Part shown: positions 56,971 to 64,000 of the stretch, piece by piece
How the letters are laid out: each line of letters starts with the position of its first letter
How positions within the stretch are numbered: the stretch's first letter is position 1
Origin: Synechocystis sp. LKSZ1
GTDB lineage: Bacteria; Cyanobacteriota; Cyanobacteriia; Cyanobacteriales; Microcystaceae
NCBI RefSeq assembly: GCF_040436315.1
Contig: NZ_AP031572.1
Span: 806,001 to 870,000, forward strand
Length of the DNA stretch: 64,000 nucleotides
Direction of reading: 5' to 3'
Notes under the pieces: model-generated
Told to the model about the DNA's origin: nothing
Database searches by the model: none
What the model saw: only the letters and a program-made list of their open reading frames with translations
Made by a program: the position numbers and the translations under genes

Positions 56971-58455
56971 TCAGTCCACATCTACTTGTAGGTTCGGCTG
57001 AATCGGAATTTGCTTCACTGTTTGAATCGCTCTGCGCCGGATCTCAAGAATTTGACCAATCTCACGGGCAAAGCTCGGTTGACGTTCAATCATCTGGTTC
57101 ACAACGTTGGAAGAAATCATCATCACTTCCAGATCGTTAGCGGCCACCACCGACACAGGACTGGGTTCACCAGAAAAGAGCGCCATTTCGCCAAAGAACT
57201 CGCCCACCTTCAGGGGAAGCACTTCGTGTTCCCGGTTGAGATCATCTGCCACTGAGAGAATTGCCTGTCCCGAAACGATGATATACAGGGCATTTCCCGG
57301 ATCTCCCTGGCACACGACTGTTTCACCAACACCAAAATGCTGAAGCACAATTCCCTGAGACAAGCTCTGCCCATTTTCCTGTTCTTTGTCTAAGGGAACA
57401 AAAGCTGGAATCGATTGCAAGCTCTCGGCAACTTTCTTGGAAAGTCCTTTCGCTTGGGACGAGGGACCATGAAAATGGTAAAGGGTTCGAATCGGAAAGG
57501 GAATTGACAGATTATTCCGTTGGGCCGCGTACCAAACGCGAGTCATGAAGCGATCACGAATTTCCTCCACATCCCCATAGTCCTGGATAAAAAATTTCAC
57601 CTCATAGGTCACGGCAAAATCATCATAGGACAGGGTAAAAATTTGCGGCTCTGGATTGGTTAAGATTCCCTGGGTCGCCAGTGCTGTGCTTTTCAACACT
57701 TGTTTTGCCAGATTGGGCGGATCATTGTAGGAAAACCCAATCTGGATGCGTTCGGCATGGAGGCGTTGTGGTTGGCTGAAATTGCGGATCGTTTCGCCAC
57801 CAATCACTTTGTGGGGAATGACCACCATTTCCCGTTCCAGGGTTTGCAGGCGAACTGCCCGCCAGTTGATATCTGTGACCTGACCTACGGTATCGCCAAT
57901 GCGTAACCAATCCCCCACCGAGAAGGGACGCTCAAACAGCAGGGCAATACCGGATGTAACGCTACCCAGCGTATCCTGAAGTGCCAAACCAATTACGATC
58001 GAACTTACGCCCAAAGCCGTTGCCAGACCCGCAAGATCCGCATTCCAAACTGTTGCTAGCACGATCGCCGTTCCCAGCAGAATTAGAAACAGTCGAGCCA
58101 AGTCGATCAAGAGTTTTGGCACTCTGGAACGCCAAGTATCCGCTTCTGCTTGCTCAAACAAAATGACGTTGAGAAGGGAGAGTGCCGCATGAATTATACA
58201 GACCCAAAGTAAGGTTTCAATACTCTTCATCCATCTGCCATCGGTGTCCAGTTTGAGGACATGCTGTATGAACAGCAGAAAAACTAGAACGGGCAGAATC
58301 AGGTTCCGCACAAGCCGCAGCGTAGTTGCGAGGGGTTTGCCGCGCCGCTGTAAGCGATGAATCACCTCTCCCAGCACAATCACCAGCAGCGGAAAACCGA
58401 TCACCAAGGCGATTGCCCAGCCCAGTAAGTTGTTTTGGAGTGTGATGCTATTCAT
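56971..58455 (-). CDS. MscS-type channel with C-terminal cyclic-nucleotide-binding domain
   Basis: A 494-aa membrane protein; the ATG at 58455 forms an ATGA overlap with the cyclase stop, and the frame upstream is not needed. Three or more N-terminal TM helices are followed by the MscS pore and beta domain (LGVSSIVIGLALQDTLGSVTSGIALLFERPFSVGDWLRIGD, in part). The last 130 residues are a CAP-type domain (FGVGETVVCQGDPGNALYIIVSGQAI, then GEFFGEMALFSGEP). This is the bacterial cyclic-nucleotide-gated MscS-like family. Coupling to a cyclase gene suggests the nucleotide comes from it. Confidence 0.92.
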   Translation of the reverse strand: MNSITLQNNLLGWAIALVIGFPLLVIVLGEVIHRLQRRGKPLATTLRLVRNLILPVLVFLLFIQHVLKLDTDGRWMKSIETLLWVCIIHAALSLLNVILFEQAEADTWRSRVPKLLIDLARLFLILLGTAIVLATVWNADLAGLATALGVSSIVIGLALQDTLGSVTSGIALLFERPFSVGDWLRIGDTVGQVTDINWRAVRLQTLEREMVVIPHKVIGGETIRNFSQPQRLHAERIQIGFSYNDPPNLAKQVLKSTALATQGILTNPEPQIFTLSYDDFAVTYEVKFFIQDYGDVEEIRDRFMTRVWYAAQRNNLSIPFPIRTLYHFHGPSSQAKGLSKKVAESLQSIPAFVPLDKEQENGQSLSQGIVLQHFGVGETVVCQGDPGNALYIIVSGQAILSVADDLNREHEVLPLKVGEFFGEMALFSGEPSPVSVVAANDLEVMMISSNVVNQMIERQPSFAREIGQILEIRRRAIQTVKQIPIQPNLQVDVD

Positions 58456-60641
58456 GCAATTCCTAACCCCTCCGACTGCACCGACAACTGGGTAGTTTTC
58501 AGCCGCCACGCATTCAGCTTGGTCTTGCCGTTTGCCACCAGTTCTCCCATTGCCTCAAACTCGTAGAGATCATGCAGACGATGGTGAACCCCCTGTGCCA
58601 CTAGGATGGAACCAGGCGGACAGACGGCTCTCAGGGCATTAGCAAGGTTAATAGTATCGCCCCAAACGTCATAAATGAATTTGTTTCTACCCACAATTCC
58701 GGCAACCACATCACCCGAATTAATACCAATCCGAATATTTAGTTGAAAATCTCGTTCGTGGTTGAAACGGCGAATGATGGCAAGCATTTCCAGGGCAAAG
58801 TCGATCGCTCGTTTGTCATGATCCAGATAGGGCACCGAAAGCCCACAAACTGCCAGATAGCTATCCCCAATTGTTTTAATTTTTTCCATCCCATAGCGTT
58901 CTGCTGCTTCATCAAAGGCGGTCACCAGATCATTTAAAATTGCAACGATTTCATAAGCCGTTAGTGAAGCGGATAACTTAGAAAATCCAGTTAGTTCTGA
59001 AAACAGAACCGCCACATTGGATACATCTTCGGCAATATCTTTTTCGCCGCGTTTGAGTCGTTTGGCAATCGCGGCTGGAAACACGCTCAATAATAATTGT
59101 TCGTTTTCCTGATTTTTCTGCTCGACCAAGTTCGTCTGAGTCCGCAAACTGCGAACCATGGCATTAAACGATTTTGCCAGTTCTCCAAATTCATCCTCGG
59201 TTTCCAGCGGGGCGATCGCGGTGAGTTCTCCGGCAGCAACTTTGCGAGCACTCTCAATCAGTCTATTAATTGGTTTGACAAACAGGTACGCCATTGCCAT
59301 TGCAATCAGCGTGACTAGCAACATCAGCAAAGTAGCATAGACCAGGATCTGGTGCTGGAAAGAGTAAATCGGGTCATAGGCTTCCGAGAGATCCATTTCC
59401 GACAGAATCACCCAATCCAATCCATCAATCCGCAAGGGTGCGTAGGAGCTAAGAACGGGAATGCCCCGATAATCGTCAATAATTTGCGTTCCTTGTTTTC
59501 CCGCTAGGGACTCTTCCGCTGCTTCTGTGCGCACGGTTTGTTGTAGAATTGAGGTGTTGTACTGCTGGATGCGGTTGATGTCTGGTTCTTTAACACCCAG
59601 CGAGCGCAACGCCTGAGTGTAACCTTTTGGATCTTGCACTAGAAAACGAGACACCGATCGCATTAAAAAATCACGTCCAACCAGATAACTTTCTCCCGTT
59701 TTTCCCAGACCATCCCTTTCCCAATTGCGGTTGCCCGTCATGACATTGTTAATCTCATCCACTGGCAACTGAAACGCCAGAATGCCAATCAGTTCAGATT
59801 GATTGAAGATGGGGGCGGCAATGAAGGCAGCGGGTGCGCCATAGGACGGAGCATAGGCGGCAAAATCAACGATTTTTGAGAAATCCCTTTCCTTCGATTC
59901 CCGTACGATCGCACTCAGTTTTGCTAAGTTACTGTCTTTATAAGAACCAATCTCAAAGTTGCTGACAAAGTCGGTCTCTTTAAAGACGGTGTAAACAACT
60001 GTGCCCTGGGGATCAATCAAAAACATATCGTAGTAGCCAAACTTCTCAATGATTTTGCGGAAAATTGGGTGATAGCGGGCGTGGAGGCGACTGTATTGGC
60101 TGCCATCGTTGGCAGCGTTCAAGAGATGTTTTTTGCCAACAGGATTGGGATTTGCAGCAATGTAGTAATATTGCAGATAACGCGACGCTGTTGCTTTTGG
60201 CGTATAGGATTGGAGAATCGGTGAGCCCTCCTCTACCTTGGCTAAGCGGGGCAAAAATTCGTTGCGATAGTAAGTGGCAATCTTATTGTCAAATAAGTCA
60301 GGTACATTAGCAGATTGAAGCTGCCGATAAGCGACATCAAACTCTTGCATAGCAGCAACAATTGACGGATCTTCGCTTAAGGTTTGGGTGTGATTTTGAA
60401 TATTTTTGAAGTAGGCTTCGATTTGATAGGCCTTAGAAGCTCGGACGCTGGTTAGCTGGTTAAAAACGCGACTAGTCAAGTTTGTTTTCCCACTGCGATA
60501 ACCCAGATATGCCGTCACCAAAATAGAGCAACTACTGACTGCCAGAAGCATCATAATGAGCTTTGATTTAATGCTGAGATTGTTGAGCGATCGCATAAAA
60601 ACATCGCTGCTAACCTTTAACAGCCACCTGAAAATACCCAT
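58452..60641 (-). CDS. receptor-type class III nucleotide cyclase (Cache-HAMP-cyclase)
   Basis: A 729-aa membrane receptor; ATG 60596 is an alternative start. An N-terminal TM helix (KLIMMLLAVSSCSILVTAYLGY) is followed by a large periplasmic Cache-like sensor to about residue 430, a second TM (LVYATLLMLLVTLIAMAMAYLF), a HAMP domain and a cyclase domain (about 540-720). The cyclase has IKTIGDSYLAVCG and YDVWGDTINLANAL. Two usual catalytic positions deviate: LFSELTGFS has Glu where Asp normally binds metal, and NLANA lacks the transition-state Arg of N-x-A-S-R. Activity is therefore uncertain. Confidence 0.9.
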   Translation of the reverse strand: MGIFRWLLKVSSDVFMRSLNNLSIKSKLIMMLLAVSSCSILVTAYLGYRSGKTNLTSRVFNQLTSVRASKAYQIEAYFKNIQNHTQTLSEDPSIVAAMQEFDVAYRQLQSANVPDLFDNKIATYYRNEFLPRLAKVEEGSPILQSYTPKATASRYLQYYYIAANPNPVGKKHLLNAANDGSQYSRLHARYHPIFRKIIEKFGYYDMFLIDPQGTVVYTVFKETDFVSNFEIGSYKDSNLAKLSAIVRESKERDFSKIVDFAAYAPSYGAPAAFIAAPIFNQSELIGILAFQLPVDEINNVMTGNRNWERDGLGKTGESYLVGRDFLMRSVSRFLVQDPKGYTQALRSLGVKEPDINRIQQYNTSILQQTVRTEAAEESLAGKQGTQIIDDYRGIPVLSSYAPLRIDGLDWVILSEMDLSEAYDPIYSFQHQILVYATLLMLLVTLIAMAMAYLFVKPINRLIESARKVAAGELTAIAPLETEDEFGELAKSFNAMVRSLRTQTNLVEQKNQENEQLLLSVFPAAIAKRLKRGEKDIAEDVSNVAVLFSELTGFSKLSASLTAYEIVAILNDLVTAFDEAAERYGMEKIKTIGDSYLAVCGLSVPYLDHDKRAIDFALEMLAIIRRFNHERDFQLNIRIGINSGDVVAGIVGRNKFIYDVWGDTINLANALRAVCPPGSILVAQGVHHRLHDLYEFEAMGELVANGKTKLNAWRLKTTQLSVQSEGLGIA

Positions 60642-61691
60642 GGAGATTTTAAATCTTGGTGGCCCATGATACTGTATCTATTCAGGCAGATTAAAATTTG
60701 GTCAGTTAATTGGGTTCAAAATCGACATTAGCTTGGTTTCAGTCCCTAGCTCGCTTCTCGCAAAGTATCTACTCAGTAATTTTTTCACCTAGAACAATTG
60801 ACGAGCGCGATCGCTGATGTAGCCCTCGACAGGGCACCGTGAAGATATTGCATTGAAGTTATCTAACGTAGTCCCTGAGACCGACGGAGTCAATAGGGAG
60901 TATTGAAACCCTTTTAGTGATTTAGTTTCAGCCCGTTTCTAGCCAAGCGAAATGGCTCTGATGCGGAGCCTGCCAGTGAATCTGAAGTCTCTCTATCAAA
61001 ATCCAGCTTGGGTTGGAGGGTGACGCAGTCAAGCCAATAGCCGATCCAGTCCGCTAACGCTCTTCTATGAGTCCTGGATTTTTGTTGAGTCTAGAAGAGG
61101 CTAGGATATTTGTATGGAAAGATGAATGGGAGTAAATACCTAATAGTTACTATTGACTTAGTGGTTTGAGCTATTTAAACAACAAAAATCCATAGCTAGA
61201 CTGAGTTAGAGAGAATTGTCCTTAAAGAGAACTATACCTTCTCTGATAGAATAGCCAAACTTGGCGTGGCGGTGTTTAAACAGGTAGCCCCCTAATAAGC
61301 GGTGAGATGGGGGTTAGACTTTGTCATTTCAAAGCCGGGCAAAGCCAGGCGACACTTGAAGGCGATCGGCCGTAGGCGGGACGCAACGACTACCACTGAG
61401 CGAAGTGGAACCCGCCAAATCCCAGGCCGGAGCAACAGGAACCGAAGCGGCCCAGCCCTCAGGAACCCGACGAGCTGCAACAAACGGCAGACCCGGAACA
61501 ACGAACCGAGAAGCAGAAATTATAACCGTATAATAGCATGGGTGACTATTTATTATGGTGATAATTAATATAAAGAGGGATAAATTAGGTGAAAAATCTG
61601 GTAGAGGAATAAACTAGAAATAGGAAGAACAGAGGAGTTATTCGGGGTCTTAAAGAGAAAAAACTGCGCTTGAGACAAGGAGATAGAGGAT
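60642..61691. other. 1.05-kb mosaic non-coding stretch
   Basis: No supported gene. 60642-61240 is ordinary AT-rich DNA with one HIP1. 61254-61319 is an attC-like site. 61320-61510 is GC-rich with no credible reading frame. From 61511 the DNA turns AT-rich; TATAAT at 61529-61534 may serve as a -10 box for pcm, with an AAGGAG ribosome site just before it. Confidence 0.45.
61254..61319 (-). other. attC-like recombination site, degenerate
   Basis: On the minus strand it begins GTCTAAC (R''-like) and ends CACCGCCACGCCAAGTTTGGC, the same end as the site at 63246-63329. The inner stem is CCCCC/GGGGG. At 66 bp it is within attC size, but the R' box is GTTTGGC rather than GTTAGGC. Confidence 0.4.
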
Positions 61692-62414
61692 ATGTCAGCA
61701 CTAGCCTTATTGCCATTCAGTTTACTGCGTCATCGTGGTGAAGAATCATATCCAGGGATAGGAGAAGAAAAGGAATTCACAGAGCAGGCGTGGCAAGAAA
61801 AACGACAGGAAATGGTAGAAGAGCAAATAGTAGCGCGAGGAATAAAAGAGCCACTAGTACTAAAGGCGTTAGAGAAAGTGCCCCGTCATCAGTTTGTGCC
61901 ACCAAGAGAGCGTTACCTGGCCTATATCGATTCAGCACTCTCCATCGGCTATCAGCAGACGATATCCCAGCCCTACATCGTTGCGTATATGACGGAAAAA
62001 GCTGAAATTAAAGCAGAAGATAAGGTGCTAGAAGTGGGGACGGGCTGTGGCTATCAGGCTGCAATTCTGGGAGAAATAGCGAAGGAAGTGTATAGCATAG
62101 AGATCATCCATCCGCTAGCAGAAGAAGCCCAAAAAATCCTGAGAAAGTTAGGTTATCAGAATATTCATATAAAAGTGGGAGATGGTTATCAAGGATGGTC
62201 AGAAAAAGGGCCCTACGATGCCATTATAGTAACAGCGGCACCAGACCATATCCCCCCGGCTCTAATAGAGCAATTAGCTGTAGGAGGGAAAATGATTATA
62301 CCTGTGGGTGAGGAATATCAAGAAATAGTGATTGTAACGAAGAAAGTAGAGGGAATTAAGCAGCAAAGAACAATTCCAGTCAGGTTTGTACCCTTAACCC
62401 GGAAAATATCTTAG
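61692..62414 (+). CDS. pcm: protein-L-isoaspartate O-methyltransferase
   Basis: A 240-aa SAM-dependent enzyme that repairs isoaspartyl residues in aged proteins. Motif I is VLEVGTGCGYQAAIL, preceded by YQQTISQPYIVAYMTE; motif II region is DAIIVTAAPDHIPPALIEQL. AAGGAG lies before the ATG. The N-terminus has an additional 25 residues with a hydrophobic start. Base composition and codon use (many ATA and AGA codons) differ sharply from the Nit1C block on its left, which suggests separate origin. Confidence 0.93.
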   Translation: MSALALLPFSLLRHRGEESYPGIGEEKEFTEQAWQEKRQEMVEEQIVARGIKEPLVLKALEKVPRHQFVPPRERYLAYIDSALSIGYQQTISQPYIVAYMTEKAEIKAEDKVLEVGTGCGYQAAILGEIAKEVYSIEIIHPLAEEAQKILRKLGYQNIHIKVGDGYQGWSEKGPYDAIIVTAAPDHIPPALIEQLAVGGKMIIPVGEEYQEIVIVTKKVEGIKQQRTIPVRFVPLTRKIS

Positions 62415-62447
62415 AATAAACTAGAAAAAAGGCAATTTTCTGGGGTT

Positions 62448-62846
62448 TCAACGCTCTTGTAACCATTGGAAAGAAACGACGTTTAGTAAGAATCCAACGA
62501 TGAGTAGCATGACCATGAGCGTAATTTGATACCAGAGAATAGGATGGACATTGAGATCTGCTAAAAGATGGGAAAAGTTAAGCAAGCTATAGAGAATAGT
62601 GAGACTAAAGTGAAACCATCTAAAGAATTTAGCTTGGGTAAAAAGGATAGTAATTAATGCCAGTATAGGGAAAGAGAAAAAAGCTAGCATTAGCCACAGA
62701 ATAGGAGTAATCTCATTTATATCCTTAGCTTTAAATTCAGCCACACTAAGATTATGAAAGAGTGGCATTAATCCTAGGTCTGTGTGAAATAGGAGCATTA
62801 ACAAAAAGACTATCCAGAGGATGATAATTTGAGTTCTGGGATTCAT
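62448..62846 (-). CDS. four-helix membrane protein, uncharacterised
   Basis: A 132-aa integral membrane protein. The frame opens upstream to 63131 through GC-rich foreign DNA, but ATG 62846 (MNPRTQIIILWIVFLLMLLFHTD in part) starts the hydrophobic core. Four TM helices with short loops containing NEITPILWLML and FSHLLADLNVHPILWY. Similar small proteins exist in several bacteria; no function known. It converges on pcm, with 33 bp between the stops, and shares its AT-rich composition. Confidence 0.7.
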   Translation of the reverse strand: MNPRTQIIILWIVFLLMLLFHTDLGLMPLFHNLSVAEFKAKDINEITPILWLMLAFFSFPILALITILFTQAKFFRWFHFSLTILYSLLNFSHLLADLNVHPILWYQITLMVMLLIVGFLLNVVSFQWLQER

Positions 62847-62946
62847 AGTATGAGGCAAGGGATAAAATACTGAAATTCTCAATAATGGTAAAAAAATAGC
62901 ATAAAAAAAGATCTCAACAGTAATCCGTCGAGGTGAGGATAGGAAT

Positions 62947-63165
62947 TTATGTAGCCGCTTTAAAGCATTTGGCGTGGCTGGACTTACTCGGTTCAAGGGC
63001 CAGGGGTTCATCAAGGAGACCGAGGCATTGGGCTTCGTTATCCACCAGGCAGAATGACCCCCGGCACAAGGCGAGGAACAGGACGACGGAGAAGGCAAGA
63101 AACAAAACAGAACCAAACCTAAGGGAGACAAGGGCGAGCAGTCTGATAATCAAGGCCCCCACCAT
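62947..63165 (-). CDS. possible cassette-borne small membrane protein
   Basis: A 72-aa frame with a hydrophobic N-terminus (ALIIRLLALVSLRFGSVLFLAFSVVLFLAL in part). It starts 80 bp after an attC-like site and ends beside another GCCACGCCAA motif (about 62970). No ribosome site and no recognised family. Listed because cassette arrays often carry such genes; it may be non-coding. Confidence 0.25.
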   Translation of the reverse strand: MVGALIIRLLALVSLRFGSVLFLAFSVVLFLALCRGSFCLVDNEAQCLGLLDEPLALEPSKSSHAKCFKAAT

Positions 63166-63245
63166 AGCCCCGCAGGGCCAAGAACAATGGTGGCAACGAA
63201 AGGTGAGTTGATGCCGGAGGCACCCTTGACCCCGTAGGTAGAATG

Positions 63246-63329
63246 GCCAAACTTGGCGTGGCGGTGCAGTGCTTTTACAATGGCGAAGCCATGGCCCTTG
63301 TTGGCGTCCGCTTGACTGCCCAGTTAGGC
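63246..63329 (-). other. attC-like recombination site downstream of the HEAT cassette gene
   Basis: Minus strand, 84 bp. R'' box is GCCTAAC, then CAAGCGGA as in the L'' region of known attC sites, a central ATGGC-TTC-GCCAT hairpin, and a GTTTGGC end in place of GTTAGGC. The plus strand TCCGCTTGA-N7-GTTAGGC matches the general attC consensus used to amplify cassettes. Confidence 0.5.
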
Positions 63330-63444
63330 GATGGATTTTGGGCTTTGATGTTGCGCTTCATTGTTGAGTTCAAAATGCTTGAATCTAGGCTGGGGCGCGA
63401 AGAGGAATGCCCTTGCTTAAGTCTTGGCCCTGGAGCTGGAATTT

Positions 63445-63813
63445 TCACGACGAATTATCTTTCTGCAAGGATACGTTCAAGTACGTTTGCAGATCCTCCG
63501 CAGCGCATTCGGCTTGCCCACGAACATAGTCATGGGCATCGGTGAGCGCCCGAGAAATGACTGGGAGTGCTACTGGGAGGTTCAATGCTCGGCAAGTTCG
63601 AGCAATGTGACCTAAACCAAGTACAGCGTTTCCTCGAACATTGAAGTCTGGATGACTGGCTAGGCGGTAGCAGATTTCTTCTGCCCACTCGCGGTCACAG
63701 TCTGGCGCATTCATGCCAATGACTATTGGCACATAGAGAAGGTCTTCTGGCTTACCCTCAGCCAAGACCGCCTCCACATCAGCTTCCATCCACCCTTGCT
63801 TAAATGGTTCCAT
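63445..63813 (-). CDS. HEAT-repeat-type cassette protein
   Basis: A 122-aa protein starting at ATG 63813, eight bases after an attC-like site and without a ribosome site, as is common in integron cassettes. It has DREWAEEICYRLASHPDFNVRGNAVLGLGHIART (in pieces) and DAHDYVRGQAECAAEDLQTYL, two HEAT-like helical pairs. The frame is open up to 63951 through the attC-like site, which is not credible as coding. Similar small HEAT proteins occur in cassette arrays and near toxin-immunity loci. Function unknown. Confidence 0.7.
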   Translation of the reverse strand: MEPFKQGWMEADVEAVLAEGKPEDLLYVPIVIGMNAPDCDREWAEEICYRLASHPDFNVRGNAVLGLGHIARTCRALNLPVALPVISRALTDAHDYVRGQAECAAEDLQTYLNVSLQKDNSS

Positions 63814-63819
63814 GTGATG

Positions 63820-63904
63820 GCCTAACGGTAAAATTGAGCGACAGCGAGTAGACCAGAACGTAGCGAGAAGACCCCCTACTGTCCGCTCCACTGCCTTGTT
63901 AGAC
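63820..63904 (-). other. attC-like recombination site upstream of the HEAT cassette gene
   Basis: Minus strand, 85 bp. R'' is GTCTAAC and R' is GTTAGGC, both fitting RYYYAAC and GTTRRRY. Inside, GAGCGGACAG pairs with CTGTCGCTC leaving one unpaired G, the extrahelical base expected in the L'' arm. On the plus strand TCCGCT-N8-TTGTTAGAC fits the attC consensus. This is the best of the three sites. Confidence 0.65.
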
Positions 63905-64000
63905 TGCGTTGTTGAGCGATTGCCTATGAACAGGGCGAACTTAGCTTTCAATCAGTCTTGTGTTCTCCATGTAAGCACAAAGCCTCACCCAACCTAAATG
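63905..64000. other. right end of the window
   Basis: No feature could be supported. If the cassette reading is right, this holds the 3' part of the upstream cassette on the minus strand. Confidence 0.3.

Larger units (their letters stand above)
47761..60815. repeat. cluster of HIP1 octamers (GCGATCGC)
   Basis: I counted 14 GCGATCGC sites between 47761 and 60815 (among them 47761, about 49350, 49726, 50410, 51107, 51954, 53374, 54122, 55188, 55888, 56531, 59213, 60587 and 60808). The 47 kb to the left has one (about 33351), and I found none after 60815. Counts are by eye. Confidence 0.8.
62847..63444. other. GC-rich region with attC-like site
   Basis: Apart from the doubtful small frame at 62947-63165 and the attC-like site at 63246-63329, nothing coding is supported. 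The GC-rich text with runs of GAAC and AAGG contrasts with the AT-rich pcm block on its left. Confidence 0.4.

Noticed and set aside
61292-61501. 69-aa Arg-rich frame on the minus strand
   Set aside because: It overlaps the attC-like site and is made of GC-rich sequence open in several frames, so it is probably non-coding.
62847-63131. N-terminal extension of the four-helix membrane protein up to 63131
   Set aside because: The extension crosses a clear composition change and has no domain; ATG 62846 begins the hydrophobic core directly.

Overview
This window comes from a cyanobacterium. The clearest marker is pcyA (phycocyanobilin synthesis). Supporting markers are the icfG-type carbon-signalling cluster, a SigC-like group 2 sigma factor, a DevBCA-type exporter, an SLH/OprB iron-uptake porin and a DUF4359 gene. 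The genus cannot be settled from the sequence.

Layout. From 1 to 7.1 kb lies a run of small NTF2/SnoaL-fold proteins with a hemerythrin-like protein, an outer-membrane porin and a 739-aa protein made of two EthD-like and two nearly identical NTF2-like domains. From 7.2 to 19.0 kb is a long same-strand block. It begins with sugar-type enzymes (SDR, DUF4432 epimerase-like, DJ-1/PfpI, AGE-family). It continues as an Rsb-like partner-switching module (two STAS proteins, the GAF-GAF-PP2C phosphatase IcfG, an RsbW-like kinase), with a glycogen debranching enzyme inside it and a CBM20 alpha-amylase at its end. This is the icfG cluster known from Synechocystis and ties carbon signalling to glycogen turnover. 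From 19.1 to 25.2 kb are an alpha/beta hydrolase and a complete urease set, with ureE-F-G-D-A-B on the minus strand and ureC divergent across only 41 bp. From 25.3 to 37.3 kb are housekeeping and envelope genes: pepA, an rRNA methyltransferase, pcyA, devBCA, a sigma factor broken by an in-frame TAG, rfbD, an ABC exporter, a DUF4359 gene and tRNA-His. From 37.5 to 46.8 kb a single gene encodes a 3106-aa secreted-type protein (RTX repeats, PPC, RHS/YD repeats, hydrophobic insert, Calx-beta, DUF4214).

From 47.2 to 54.7 kb is a full Nit1C nitrilase cluster, all on the minus strand, with a GAF-LuxR regulator behind it. It is followed by a receptor-type nucleotide cyclase translationally coupled to an MscS channel with a cyclic-nucleotide-binding domain. 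This 47.7-60.8 kb stretch carries 14 copies of the cyanobacterial HIP1 octamer GCGATCGC, against one copy in the preceding 47 kb, so it probably has a different origin from the left part. From 60.6 to 64 kb the DNA is a mosaic: AT-rich genes (pcm, a membrane protein), GC-rich non-coding pieces, and integron attC-like sites around a HEAT-type cassette protein.

Most unusual points: the HIP1 discontinuity, the amber codon in sigC, the attC-like sites, a MITE-like repeat pair with terminal inverted repeats (one copy at the edge of the HIP1-rich block), the RHS core buried inside an RTX adhesin, and the EthD-NTF2 gene set. All calls come from reading the sequence without database searches.
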